NCBI RefSeq assembly: GCF_010906925.1
Contig: NZ_VTVE01000001.1
Location: 992,001-1,056,000 of the forward strand
Reading direction: 5' to 3'
DNA length: 64,000 nucleotides
Origin: Pseudobutyrivibrio xylanivorans
Lineage (GTDB): Bacteria > Bacillota > Clostridia > Lachnospirales > Lachnospiraceae
Both the position numbers and the translations under genes were made by a program. The notes below the pieces were generated by a model that was not told where the DNA came from, did no database searches, and saw only the letters and a list, made by a program, of their open reading frames with translations. The first letter of the stretch is position 1. Each line of letters opens with the position of its first letter. Of the stretch, positions 1-8,182 are shown piece after piece.

Positions 1-1159
1 CGATTACAAACATCATTGATGCAGTCCTAGAACTGTCATTAAATAATAACTGCATAATCGGACTAGATAGAACCATCATTCCAACTGCGCATGGGAAAGC
101 AACTATCATTACAAAACGATTACCCATGTTAACCTGCTTTCTCACAAGCTTTTCATCACCTGAGTTAAAAGCAGAGGTAAGACTAGGCACAATAGACGTA
201 GCCATGGCGGAAGCTATCGCCAAAGGTACATTTATTAGGACTCGATATTTACCTGCAAAAATACCAAAAAGCGCATTGCTCTCCTTTTCGGAATATCCCT
301 GTAACAGAGACACATTATTAAAAATACCCTGATCAATTAGGGAACTAATATTGTAAACCGTAGTACTCAAGAGTACTGGTAAAATAGTCAAAATCAAAAC
401 AGAGAAAATCTCAAAATAACTCTCTGTGGATCTATGCTTATCTCTCTTCACCATTTTCTTTAGCATCTTGCTAAAGGCATAGAAAATGAAGAGAATAAAA
501 ATTAATGCAAAGAAAGCTCCGGTGGATGTACCAAGGGTACCACCTGCGGCGCCAAATGCTGCAGCATATTCGTCTACATCTCCTAAAACGCCACCAACTT
601 TTTTGCCATAAGAAAAAAGTGCATTAGCTGCTACCACAGAAACAATAGCATTTACAATCTGCTCTCCAATCTGGGAAATAGCACTAGGAATCATAGTGCC
701 AAGTCCCTGGAAAAAGCCTCTAAACACACCTAAAATCGCTACAACTAAAAGGGTTGGAGCTAAAACCTTTAGCGCTATAGCTGCTAAAGATTTCTTTAAT
801 ATAACACCTGTAAAAAATTCTGCACCGAAATAAACTACACCGGCAGCTAACCCACCACTGATAAACGCAAAAATAAGGGCGCCGTGCAACACTCTCGTTG
901 CGTCCTTAACGTGCCCTTTAGCAATTCTAGCAGATACCAGTTTAGAAACAGCCAGCGGTATACTGTAGGATGAAATAAGTAATATTATATTATAAATTTC
1001 ATAGGCGGCTGCATAGTAACCATTTCCTGAATCACCAATAGTAGCTGTAAGTGGGACTCTATATAAAAGTCCCACTATACGGCTAACAATCGAAGCAATT
1101 GCAAGGATGGAACCTTGCATTATAAAACTAGCATCGCCATTTTTACTTCTTCTTGCCAT
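1..1159 (-). CDS. SpoVB/MATE-type polysaccharide flippase (C-terminus cut off by window edge)
   Basis: This is a polytopic membrane protein of the MOP superfamily (polysaccharide biosynthesis/SpoVB/MurJ-like branch), which flips lipid-linked sugar intermediates across the cytoplasmic membrane. The frame is open from the ATG at 1159 to base 2, giving 386 codons with no stop, so the C-terminus is missing. It begins MARRSKNGDASFIMQG, followed by the first helix and a SRIVGLLYRVPL segment typical of the family, then repeated hydrophobic helices with short basic loops. Only five bases separate the start from the stop of the upstream lipoprotein gene, so the two are probably co-transcribed. No good ribosome binding site is visible, which fits translational coupling. 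The substrate cannot be told; a spore-cortex or cell-wall role is possible but unproven here. Confidence 0.85.
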   Translation of the reverse strand, partial: MARRSKNGDASFIMQGSILAIASIVSRIVGLLYRVPLTATIGDSGNGYYAAAYEIYNIILLISSYSIPLAVSKLVSARIAKGHVKDATRVLHGALIFAFISGGLAAGVVYFGAEFFTGVILKKSLAAIALKVLAPTLLVVAILGVFRGFFQGLGTMIPSAISQIGEQIVNAIVSVVAANALFSYGKKVGGVLGDVDEYAAAFGAAGGTLGTSTGAFFALIFILFIFYAFSKMLKKMVKRDKHRSTESYFEIFSVLILTILPVLLSTTVYNISSLIDQGIFNNVSLLQGYSEKESNALFGIFAGKYRVLINVPLAIASAMATSIVPSLTSAFNSGDEKLVRKQVNMGNRFVMIVAFPCAVGMMVLSSPIMQLLFNDSSRTASMMFVI

Positions 1160-1164
1160 GAGTA

Positions 1165-2310
1165 TTATTTTGCCTTGCTAAAATCTGATTTCTTTGCGTA
1201 AAACTCGTTGTCTTTTCTGAAATCACCCTCGCCACTAGCCTGACAAGCCTGAATCCATGTCTGACCAACATTGAGCTGAATCTCTTCATTGGTGTCTGCA
1301 TAGTAGTAATGAGTAACTTCTGTATCAGCATCCTTAGACCAAACGATATCTACCATCTTACCATTTGTGATGTACTTACCTGTACCAGTGTTGAATGAAA
1401 GTAAATATCCTAAGTACTGTGAACCCTGATATGTAAACCATGCAACATCCTGAAGAATAATATTCTTAGCTGTAAGCTGATTACCAGAAATTGCATCTAC
1501 CTGTGGCTGATTGAACTCATATCTGTAATATAATCCATCATCCTCGTTGTAAATCCAATATGGCTTATTAGTATAGTAATAGAGCTGAACAGCCTGACAA
1601 TCCTCACCGTTCTCTAAATTGTTACCATCGGCAGCAAACTTAAAGTGTGGCTCATAATCAGAAGGAAGTGTCTGATCATAACTGCGCTTCTCAATACCTA
1701 TATCAATACCCTCTGAATTGGTATAGAGAGTATGCTCTGACTTTCCTGTTCTATATGCGGCAGCCTTGCCCTTTGAACCCTCAAGAGTAAGAGCATTAAG
1801 GTTGTCTACAAGATTCTTGTCATCGATAAGCTCGAAAGCTGCTGGGTTACCACCTGCATGCATGTAAATTGCATCATATTCACTAGCAAAATATACGAAA
1901 TATGGTCTTGAGCTTCGAATATTACCAATCTGGTCTAAACCAGAATAATCATCAAAAATAGCCATCATACGAGTGATGCCACCTTCTACAACGCACTCAT
2001 AGATTACACCGGCATTTTCAATACCATACTGTGGTAAGCAAGCCTTAGTGTTCTCAATCATGACTGCAACTGGACGCTGTCTACCATAAGAAGGATCAAC
2101 CCACTCACCAGTAAGATAACTTCTTACACGTCCGTCCTCTGATGTCTGCTCCCAAAATGCAACAGAATCATCGACAGCTTCTACGCCCTCCTGGTCGTCA
2201 ACAGTTGTCTGACCACTCTCTGCAACTTCTTCGTCCTTCTTTCCGCAAGCAATAAATGATGAAAGAGCCAAAGAAAATACAAGCATTGTTGATACTATTT
2301 TTTTCTTCAT
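1165..2310 (-). CDS. DUF3048 (YerB-like) lipoprotein
   Basis: This 381-residue protein begins with a lipoprotein signal peptide (MKKKIVSTMLVFSLALSSFIAC; lipobox cysteine at residue 22), so it should be anchored on the outer face of the membrane. After an acidic linker comes a DUF3048 domain, recognised from RPVAVMIENTK at about residues 80-90, the IYECVVEGGITRMMAIF segment and the GNIRSSRPYFV segment. The C-terminal part resembles the second YerB domain, with GTGKYITNGKMVDIVWSKD near residues 320-340. B. subtilis YerB is the family reference; its biochemical role is not established. A clear AAAGGAGAG ribosome binding site precedes the ATG. It lies between ybeY and the flippase gene on the same strand. 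Confidence 0.85.
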   Translation of the reverse strand: MKKKIVSTMLVFSLALSSFIACGKKDEEVAESGQTTVDDQEGVEAVDDSVAFWEQTSEDGRVRSYLTGEWVDPSYGRQRPVAVMIENTKACLPQYGIENAGVIYECVVEGGITRMMAIFDDYSGLDQIGNIRSSRPYFVYFASEYDAIYMHAGGNPAAFELIDDKNLVDNLNALTLEGSKGKAAAYRTGKSEHTLYTNSEGIDIGIEKRSYDQTLPSDYEPHFKFAADGNNLENGEDCQAVQLYYYTNKPYWIYNEDDGLYYRYEFNQPQVDAISGNQLTAKNIILQDVAWFTYQGSQYLGYLLSFNTGTGKYITNGKMVDIVWSKDADTEVTHYYYADTNEEIQLNVGQTWIQACQASGEGDFRKDNEFYAKKSDFSKAK

Positions 2311-2330
2311 ACTATTAGTCTCTCCTTTTC

Positions 2331-2828
2331 TTAGTCTCGAGAAATCCCAAGAGCATCTAGAATCTCTCTTTGTTTTTCTTCCATGACAGCGGCTTCATCC
2401 TCTGTCATATGGTCAAACCCAAATAAATGTAACATACTATGGGCTATGAGAAAAGCATATTCTCGAAGAACAGAATGACCGTATTCTTCGGCCTGTGAAT
2501 AAATTCTTTCTTTACAAAGAACTATATCCCCAAGAATAACCTCTCCAGTTTCAGGATTGAATAAATCCTCATCAGCTTCTATTTTATCAAAAATTCCAGC
2601 AGATTCATACTCTACCATTGGAAAAGATAAAACATCTGTAGCTGAATCTATGTCACGGAATTCTTTGTTGATAGCTTGAATCCCGTTGGCATCAGTAATT
2701 GTAAGGCTAATCTCTGCCTCAAATGGAAACTTAAGTAAATCCATAGAAGTGTTAATAACCTTTTTTGCTATATCCTCATAATCAAAATCAAATTTTGCGT
2801 CTACTTCATTTTCAATCAAGATTGTCAT
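2331..2828 (-). CDS. ybeY: Endoribonuclease YbeY, rRNA maturation factor
   Basis: YbeY is a small zinc metalloprotein needed for 16S rRNA 3'-end maturation and ribosome quality control. The 165-residue product carries the family signature HSMLHLFGFDH near residues 130-140, whose three histidines bind the metal, and the upstream segments INKEFRDIDSATDVLSFP and GDIVLC that are typical of the family. Its start lies inside the end of the preceding gene (17-base overlap), so the two are translated from one message. The order phoH, pgpH-like gene, ybeY is the standard Firmicutes arrangement. The start fits the usual family length of about 150-170 residues. Confidence 0.95.
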   Translation of the reverse strand: MTILIENEVDAKFDFDYEDIAKKVINTSMDLLKFPFEAEISLTITDANGIQAINKEFRDIDSATDVLSFPMVEYESAGIFDKIEADEDLFNPETGEVILGDIVLCKERIYSQAEEYGHSVLREYAFLIAHSMLHLFGFDHMTEDEAAVMEEKQREILDALGISRD

Positions 2829-4017
2829 TTAAAATATCCTCATTTGCAAGAATTTCTCTAATGGTAAGGAACTGATTCATTGTAAGACCAGAATTGTCAT
2901 ATATACCCTTCTGAGAAAGTTCATTGATTGTCTGATATATAACCATATTTTGATTCCAGGAACTACTCATTGAATCCGAATCAAAAAGCTCTACCTTAGT
3001 AACTACAGAATCTACCATATGAACTATAGCTGATTCCTTAGAGCTAGGCAAAAATACAATACCACCATATTCAGCTAAAATCTGAATCAAATCTCCAGGA
3101 AAACAGTTGTCATTAGCAAGCTTAATTGCATTATCAATAACCGGCTCCCCTTCTAATTTGCCAAGCCTATAGTAAAAACCTCCACATGCAGCAAGCTGGC
3201 TATTAGCATTAATAGCTGAAGCGCACTTGCGACAAAGGTGCGAAACCCTAAGTGCATGTGTATATTCAATATAAGAAAACTTTCTAATATCCTGACAAAG
3301 GGAATAGTCAGGGCTAAGAAACTCCTCATAAGAATCAGTCTGTGATTCTACAACAAATCTATTGAACAAAGGAACTATAAGAATAGTCACAACAGCAGAA
3401 ATCAATCCATCAAAGATACCATAGATAAAATCTGTCATCCTAAGTTCAAGAAAATTAAAGTAGAAAAAGATTGTTGATATCAGCGTAGTAACAGCGAATA
3501 TCAAAATTATGGAATATAGCTTATATATATTCTCCTCTCTCTTAATGAAATTAGAGAGAATAGAACCAAATAATACTAAAGTCACATAGCAAAGAACTAT
3601 GTACAAGCTGTAATCACAGCAAAGTGAAATAATAATAACAAAATAAGTGCTTAAAACATTGGATAATCCATCATCAAAAACACATCCAGAGACAAGCGGA
3701 ATAATAATAAGTGGCGCAAAGAAATCTGGAGCAAAAAAAGCACATAAAAACACTATAATCCAGTCTATAAAAAGTGCCGCTGTAATCTTTCCATAGGTAA
3801 TATAATTGAACTCTGGAAGATGTCCCTTTAATCTTCTATCTGCTAGCAAAAGCATAAAAAGAAGAAAGAAACAAATATTGATAGCTGCAAGACAAATATA
3901 CTTATCAACTAACACCCCTGAAAAAATACAAAGCAAAGTATTAGCGATAATAAACATCATTGTCATGCCAAGGGAATATCCTAGTCGTTTTGCAGAGAAT
4001 CTGTTAGTATATTTCAT
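2812..4017 (-). CDS. PgpH-like 7TM protein with degenerate HD domain and no extracellular domain
   Basis: This gene sits in the usual pgpH position between phoH and ybeY. PgpH is a membrane c-di-AMP phosphodiesterase of about 700 residues with an extracellular domain, seven helices and a cytosolic HD domain. The 401-residue product here starts directly with membrane helices (about residues 10-220), so the extracellular domain is absent. The HD region aligns by eye: family THHSL appears as YTHAL (H254), the expected YYHDIGK dyad reads FYYRLGK (residues 281-287), and the later HHGT reads EYGG (316-319). The aspartate of the DSV motif (D336) remains. Metal binding and c-di-AMP hydrolysis are therefore unlikely; a structural or ligand-sensing role is possible. 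The frame is intact with no stop, so it is not an obvious pseudogene. The start overlaps the phoH stop by four bases (ATGA). Confidence 0.75.
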   Translation of the reverse strand: MKYTNRFSAKRLGYSLGMTMMFIIANTLLCIFSGVLVDKYICLAAINICFFLLFMLLLADRRLKGHLPEFNYITYGKITAALFIDWIIVFLCAFFAPDFFAPLIIIPLVSGCVFDDGLSNVLSTYFVIIISLCCDYSLYIVLCYVTLVLFGSILSNFIKREENIYKLYSIILIFAVTTLISTIFFYFNFLELRMTDFIYGIFDGLISAVVTILIVPLFNRFVVESQTDSYEEFLSPDYSLCQDIRKFSYIEYTHALRVSHLCRKCASAINANSQLAACGGFYYRLGKLEGEPVIDNAIKLANDNCFPGDLIQILAEYGGIVFLPSSKESAIVHMVDSVVTKVELFDSDSMSSSWNQNMVIYQTINELSQKGIYDNSGLTMNQFLTIREILANEDILNDNLD

Positions 4018-5003
4018 TTTTTGGCCCTTCTTGATTTATTTTCAGCCTTTTTTTCATATACCTCATAGGCGTTAACAATTTTCTGTACAAGTGGATGTCT
4101 AACAACATCCTTAGAATCTAAAGTGCATACCTTGATATCCTCAATATTTTTAAGAATCTTCATGGCGTCATCTAGACCAGATTTCTGACCATTAGGTAAA
4201 TCCTTTTGAGTCTGATCACCAGTAATAACTGCCTTGGAACCAAATCCGATTCTTGTCAAAAACATCTTCATTTGAGCAGGTGTAGTATTTTGAGCCTCAT
4301 CTAAGATAATAAAAGCATTATCCAAAGTACGACCTCTCATGTATGCAAGAGGAGCTACTTCTATAAGCCCCTTCTCCATATTGCGCTGAAAAGCCTCGGC
4401 ACCCATAATCTGATATAAAGCGTCGTAAAGTGGACGCAAGTATGGATCAACCTTGCTCTGTAAATCTCCAGGTAAAAATCCAAGCTTTTCTCCTGCCTCG
4501 ATAGCTGGTCGAGTAAGGATAATTCTGGATACCTCTTCATTCTTAAAGGCTGTAATCGCCTTGGCCATAGCAAGATAAGTCTTACCTGTACCGGCAGGAC
4601 CAACGCCAAATACAATCATGTTATTAGTGATTGCATCAACATATTTCTTTTGTCCAAGTGTCTTAGGTGCTACAGGCTTGCCATTTGTGGTATGACAAAT
4701 AATCTCGCCTCTGGCCTCAGACACATCATGATTCTCTAACTTTTCCTGTTCGATTGACATAACGTAATTTACATCCTGTATTGTAATAATATTTCCTGCT
4801 TTAGATAACTCTAAAAGCTCATTGACAATTATGTTGGCATGCTCAACATGCTCTTTATCTCCAGTGAGCTTAATATTGTCATCTCGAAGAATAAAGGAAA
4901 TATTCATGCCATCTTCAATAGCCTTAATATTTTTGTCGAAATGGCCAAATATGTTATCTATATGCTCAGCTGGAATATTTATATTTAAAGAAAAATCGCT
5001 CAT
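4014..5003 (-). CDS. phoH: PhoH family ATPase
   Basis: This is a cytosolic P-loop ATPase of the PhoH/YbeZ family, often linked with YbeY in RNA metabolism. It has an N-terminal KH-like region, then the Walker A motif GPAGTGKTYLAMAKA, the IILTRPA segment, the MRGRTLDNAFIILDEAQN Walker B region and ITGDQTQKDLP, all typical of the family. I place the start at the ATG at 5003 (MSDFSLNINIP), giving 329 residues, because the frame can only be extended to a TTG at 5021 inside the upstream gene. This ATG lies one base after the stop of the pyrimidine-nucleoside phosphorylase gene, suggesting coupled translation. The partner ybeY lies two genes downstream. Confidence 0.93.
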   Translation of the reverse strand: MSDFSLNINIPAEHIDNIFGHFDKNIKAIEDGMNISFILRDDNIKLTGDKEHVEHANIIVNELLELSKAGNIITIQDVNYVMSIEQEKLENHDVSEARGEIICHTTNGKPVAPKTLGQKKYVDAITNNMIVFGVGPAGTGKTYLAMAKAITAFKNEEVSRIILTRPAIEAGEKLGFLPGDLQSKVDPYLRPLYDALYQIMGAEAFQRNMEKGLIEVAPLAYMRGRTLDNAFIILDEAQNTTPAQMKMFLTRIGFGSKAVITGDQTQKDLPNGQKSGLDDAMKILKNIEDIKVCTLDSKDVVRHPLVQKIVNAYEVYEKKAENKSRRAKK

Positions 5004-5004
5004 A

Positions 5005-6309
5005 CTATTCAACAATATCAATAATAAGTTTCATGTGGTCACATTTATCCGGTGAAATAACAGTAGCCTTAAGAATCATATCCTTAGCATGTTCCGCCTT
5101 TGTCTGATCATTTGCATGGATATAGCAAATTGGCTCTCCTGCCTTGATAGAATCTCCTACCTTTTTATTTAAAATAATGCCTACTGACATATCAATAACA
5201 TCATCAAAAGTCTCTCGACCACCGCCTAGAGACATAGATGCAAGTCCAAAAGACTCTGCCTTAAGAGCATGAACATATCCATCTATTTCAGCATTAACCG
5301 GAATAACGTATTTTGCTGGAGAAAACTTGTTAATGTCCTTTGCATATGTAGCATCGCCGCCCTGAGCCTCTATAAACTCAATAAATTTAGCATAAGCGCT
5401 GCCATTTTTAACAGCCTCTTCCATTAAAGCTCTAGCCTTAGCCTTGTCTGTTTCAATACCAGAAAAAACAACCATCTGAGAGCCAAGGGCATAAACAACT
5501 TCCATTAAATCCTCTGGTCCATTGCCTTTAAGGGCTTCAATAGCCTCAATAACCTCAAGATTATTTCCAACTGCATATCCAAGAGGCTCATCCATATTAG
5601 TAAGATAAGCTGCTATTTTCTTGTTAGCTCTCTTACCGATATCAACCATTGATTTAGCAAGTTCAAGGGCATCTTCTTTATTTTTCATAAATGCGCCATC
5701 ACCTACTGTAACATCAAGAACGATTGCGTCTGTTCCAGCAGCAAGCTTTTTGGACATAATCGAGCCTGTAATAAGAGAAATCTCATCAACAGTAGCTGTA
5801 ACATCGCGAAGAGCATATAGTTTTTTATCTGCTGGTGCCAAGTTCTTAGACTGGCCAGTAACTGCAATTTTTATGGAATTAACCTGATCAATAAACTCCT
5901 CCTCTGACAGAGAAGCATTAAATCCAGGAAAAGCCTCTAACTTATCTATAGTACCGCCGGTATGTCCAAGACCACGACCAGACATCTTAGCCACAGGAAC
6001 ACCGATTGAAGCGATGATAGGTCCAAGTACAAGTGTAACTTTATCACCTACTCCTCCAGTAGAATGCTTGTCAATTTTAACGCCATCTATAGACGATAAA
6101 TCTAAAATATCACCTGAATCGCGCATAGCCATAGTAAGGTCATAACGCTCTCTCACATTCATGCCATTAAAACAAATGGCCATAAGTAAAGCTGATATCT
6201 GATAATCAGGAATATCGCCTCTAGTGTAGCCGTCAATAATGTCCTTTATTTCTTCTGTAGAAAGCTCTTGACCTAGCTTTTTCTTTTCAATCAAATCATA
6301 CATTCTCAT
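5005..6309 (-). CDS. pdp: Pyrimidine-nucleoside phosphorylase
   Basis: This enzyme reversibly phosphorolyses uridine, deoxyuridine or thymidine to the free base and (deoxy)ribose-1-phosphate in pyrimidine salvage. The 434-residue product matches the family length. It has the N-terminal helical domain (MRMYDLIEKKKLGQELSTEE), the phosphate-binding signature KHSTGGVGDK near residues 80-90, the SGRGLGHTGGT loop, and the C-terminal domain characteristic of bacterial PyNP. Low-GC Gram-positive members usually accept both uridine and thymidine, so PyNP is preferred over strict thymidine phosphorylase, but sequence reading alone cannot settle substrate choice. It follows rlmH by 21 bases and precedes phoH almost without a gap. 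Confidence 0.92.
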   Translation of the reverse strand: MRMYDLIEKKKLGQELSTEEIKDIIDGYTRGDIPDYQISALLMAICFNGMNVRERYDLTMAMRDSGDILDLSSIDGVKIDKHSTGGVGDKVTLVLGPIIASIGVPVAKMSGRGLGHTGGTIDKLEAFPGFNASLSEEEFIDQVNSIKIAVTGQSKNLAPADKKLYALRDVTATVDEISLITGSIMSKKLAAGTDAIVLDVTVGDGAFMKNKEDALELAKSMVDIGKRANKKIAAYLTNMDEPLGYAVGNNLEVIEAIEALKGNGPEDLMEVVYALGSQMVVFSGIETDKAKARALMEEAVKNGSAYAKFIEFIEAQGGDATYAKDINKFSPAKYVIPVNAEIDGYVHALKAESFGLASMSLGGGRETFDDVIDMSVGIILNKKVGDSIKAGEPICYIHANDQTKAEHAKDMILKATVISPDKCDHMKLIIDIVE

Positions 6310-6330
6310 GATTTATACCCCCGAGAGTAA

Positions 6331-6810
6331 TTATTTATGATAAGGCTCGTTTTTCATAATACGCATAGCCCTATATATCTGTTCTAATAAAATAACTCGC
6401 ATAAGCTGATGAGGGAAAGTCATCTTTGAAAAAGAAATCTGGTAATCGCATCTAGAATAAACATCATCAGACAACCCTAAAGAGCCTCCAATAACAAAAA
6501 CTATGGAACTATTTCCTTGTATACCAAGATTCTCAATATATTTTGAAAAAGCAACAGAATCTAACTGCTGCCCAAGAATTGCTAAACCGATAACAAAGTC
6601 CCTATCATTAATATGCTTAAGTAAACGCTGGCCTTCTTTGTCCTTCACAATAGCCATCTCTGTATCAGATGCATTCTCCGAAGTCTTCTCATCTGGCACC
6701 TCAATTATGCTTAAAGAACAGTATTTTGAAAGGCGCTTAGCATACTCATCAATTGCTTGTGTATAGAACTTTTCTTTTATTTTTCCTACGCATAGAATTT
6801 TTACATTCAT
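6331..6810 (-). CDS. rlmH: 23S rRNA (pseudouridine-1915 N3)-methyltransferase RlmH
   Basis: RlmH methylates pseudouridine 1915 in helix 69 of 23S rRNA using S-adenosylmethionine. The 159-residue length is exact for this SPOUT family. It begins with MNVKILCVGKIKEKF, carries the cofactor-binding knot FVIGGSLGLSD near residues 104-114, and ends with the conserved tail RAMRIMKNEPYHK that contributes to the active site of the dimer. No convincing ribosome binding site precedes the ATG. A terminator just upstream closes the previous unit, so rlmH probably opens the transcript that continues into the nucleoside phosphorylase, phoH and ybeY genes. Confidence 0.95.
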   Translation of the reverse strand: MNVKILCVGKIKEKFYTQAIDEYAKRLSKYCSLSIIEVPDEKTSENASDTEMAIVKDKEGQRLLKHINDRDFVIGLAILGQQLDSVAFSKYIENLGIQGNSSIVFVIGGSLGLSDDVYSRCDYQISFSKMTFPHQLMRVILLEQIYRAMRIMKNEPYHK

Positions 6811-6852
6811 GCTATTTATTTTAGACTATTTAGGGGGATTAAACAACTAAAT

Positions 6853-6900
6853 ATAGATAAAAGAAAAAGCAAAAGACACGCCTGCGGTGACGTGTCTTTC
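6853..6900 (-). terminator. Rho-independent terminator of the zinc-ribbon/TPR gene
   Basis: A 9-bp stem AAAGACACG/CGTGTCTTT (6872-6880 and 6891-6899) with a ten-base loop is followed on the minus strand by a T-rich tract. It lies about 125 bases beyond the stop of the 7025-8176 gene and just ahead of rlmH. Confidence 0.8.
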
Positions 6901-7024
6901 AAAGGGAGAATAATGTTATGAAAAATGTATCTCTTATCGAGATGATGTTATATTACAATTAAATTATGTTTAAAAAACGTGCTAATTGTGAACAAATTGT
7001 GAAACATCAATTCATCCCTAAAAT

Positions 7025-8176
7025 TTAATTAATATAATATCCTCCCATGTAAAGAGGACTTTCGTTGCCCTTTGAATCAACAATAATTACTGATAAAACA
7101 CAGGAACCAGTTGTCAAAGTAAACGGTCCAGAATACTGAATACCATTATCACGAGGATTAGTGCCATCAAGGGAATAATAAGCAGTGCAATCATCAGGTA
7201 CATTAATAGAAATAGTCTGCTGGCCAGCGAAAGTTCCGGCCTGAGGAGTAACCTCAGGAGTGGAAAGCTTAACATATTCTACAGTATATGAAGCACTTAC
7301 TACATCTGAGTAATCACCATCACTATTTAACGCAACAGCTTTTATTTCAATAGTTCCCTCTTTTAAAGTGATTCCTTTGGTATATAATTTGCCGGAAGTA
7401 ATTGGATTCTTGCCATTAACAGTATAGAAAATCTGGCAATCTTTAGCAGCTGAAATAAAAATAGTCAAATCATCCTCATAAACACCACTTTCTTCAGAAA
7501 ATGTAGGTGGTGTAACGAAATAACTGCTAACCAATTGACGTATTTCATCGTTAGGAGCAAGCTCCGCCAATGCGTGAATACTATCTAAATCCTTAAGCGC
7601 TGAATATGAGTTTAAAAGATAAGTGTATATCTTAGTATTGGTAGGGTCTAATTCTCTAGCCTTAGAAAGATACTCTACAGCCTTTTTATGCTCATTAAGG
7701 CGAGAATACATACGTCCCAAGCCGTAAATAGCCTCAAAAGAATCATCATCTATGGTATAAGCTTCCTCGTAAAAGTTAAGAGCCTTGCCATAATTGCCAT
7801 TCTCTTCTGCTTCAACAGCACTATTCATCAAATTGTTGTATGTGTGCTTGCCCATATAGGAGCCAAACACACAGAACAACAAAATAAAAACCACAAAGAA
7901 TGCACCTGTATAAAGGATAAGATGCTTTTTGTCGAAATAGTTTACCTTTTTAGTGGTGATTTTAGGAAGCTTTTTAGCCTCAGGAGCCTCAGGAGTGTTT
8001 TTATATACACCTGTAGCAAACTTTTCTTCTTTGGCTTTTTTCTTATCTTCTACAACTCTAGATAATAATTCTTCCTCTAAAACATCGTAATCAGGCACAA
8101 GCTGAATAGGCTCCCCACATTTTGGGCAGTATAAAAGCTTTGATTCAATTTCTTCTCCGCATTTTTTACATTTCAT
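7025..8176 (-). CDS. Zinc-ribbon, membrane-anchored TPR protein with two chitobiase C-terminal-like (CHB_HEX_C) domains
   Basis: The function is unknown, but the architecture is clear. Residues 1-20 form a zinc ribbon (CxxC...CPKCGEP). A charged cytosolic segment and one transmembrane helix (about residues 87-110, LILYTGAFFVVFILLFCVFG) follow. Two or three TPR-like helical repeats occupy roughly 115-215 (NYGKALNFYEEAYTIDDDS; HKKAVEYLSKARELDPTN). The C-terminal half holds two beta-sandwich repeats of the chitobiase/FN3-associated type, each with a YTVNGKNP- or YSLDGTNP-like turn. The TPR and beta domains should be outside the cell, with the zinc ribbon inside. The gene follows fhs by six bases and ends in its own terminator. 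It may be a cell-envelope scaffold, which is inference only. Confidence 0.75.
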   Translation of the reverse strand: MKCKKCGEEIESKLLYCPKCGEPIQLVPDYDVLEEELLSRVVEDKKKAKEEKFATGVYKNTPEAPEAKKLPKITTKKVNYFDKKHLILYTGAFFVVFILLFCVFGSYMGKHTYNNLMNSAVEAEENGNYGKALNFYEEAYTIDDDSFEAIYGLGRMYSRLNEHKKAVEYLSKARELDPTNTKIYTYLLNSYSALKDLDSIHALAELAPNDEIRQLVSSYFVTPPTFSEESGVYEDDLTIFISAAKDCQIFYTVNGKNPITSGKLYTKGITLKEGTIEIKAVALNSDGDYSDVVSASYTVEYVKLSTPEVTPQAGTFAGQQTISINVPDDCTAYYSLDGTNPRDNGIQYSGPFTLTTGSCVLSVIIVDSKGNESPLYMGGYYIN

Positions 8177-8182
8177 AGTTGA

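Noticed and set aside
6904-6962. Plus-strand mini-frame of 14 codons beginning at the ATG near 6918, with an AAAGGGAG site upstream
   Set aside because: Very short, no similarity recognised, lies between a terminator and a gene end, and would be the only plus-strand gene in the window.
6970-7010. Direct repeat ATTGTGAA twice near 6980-7005 as a Rex operator
   Set aside because: The copies are direct, not inverted, and do not match the inverted TTGTGAA-type Rex palindrome.
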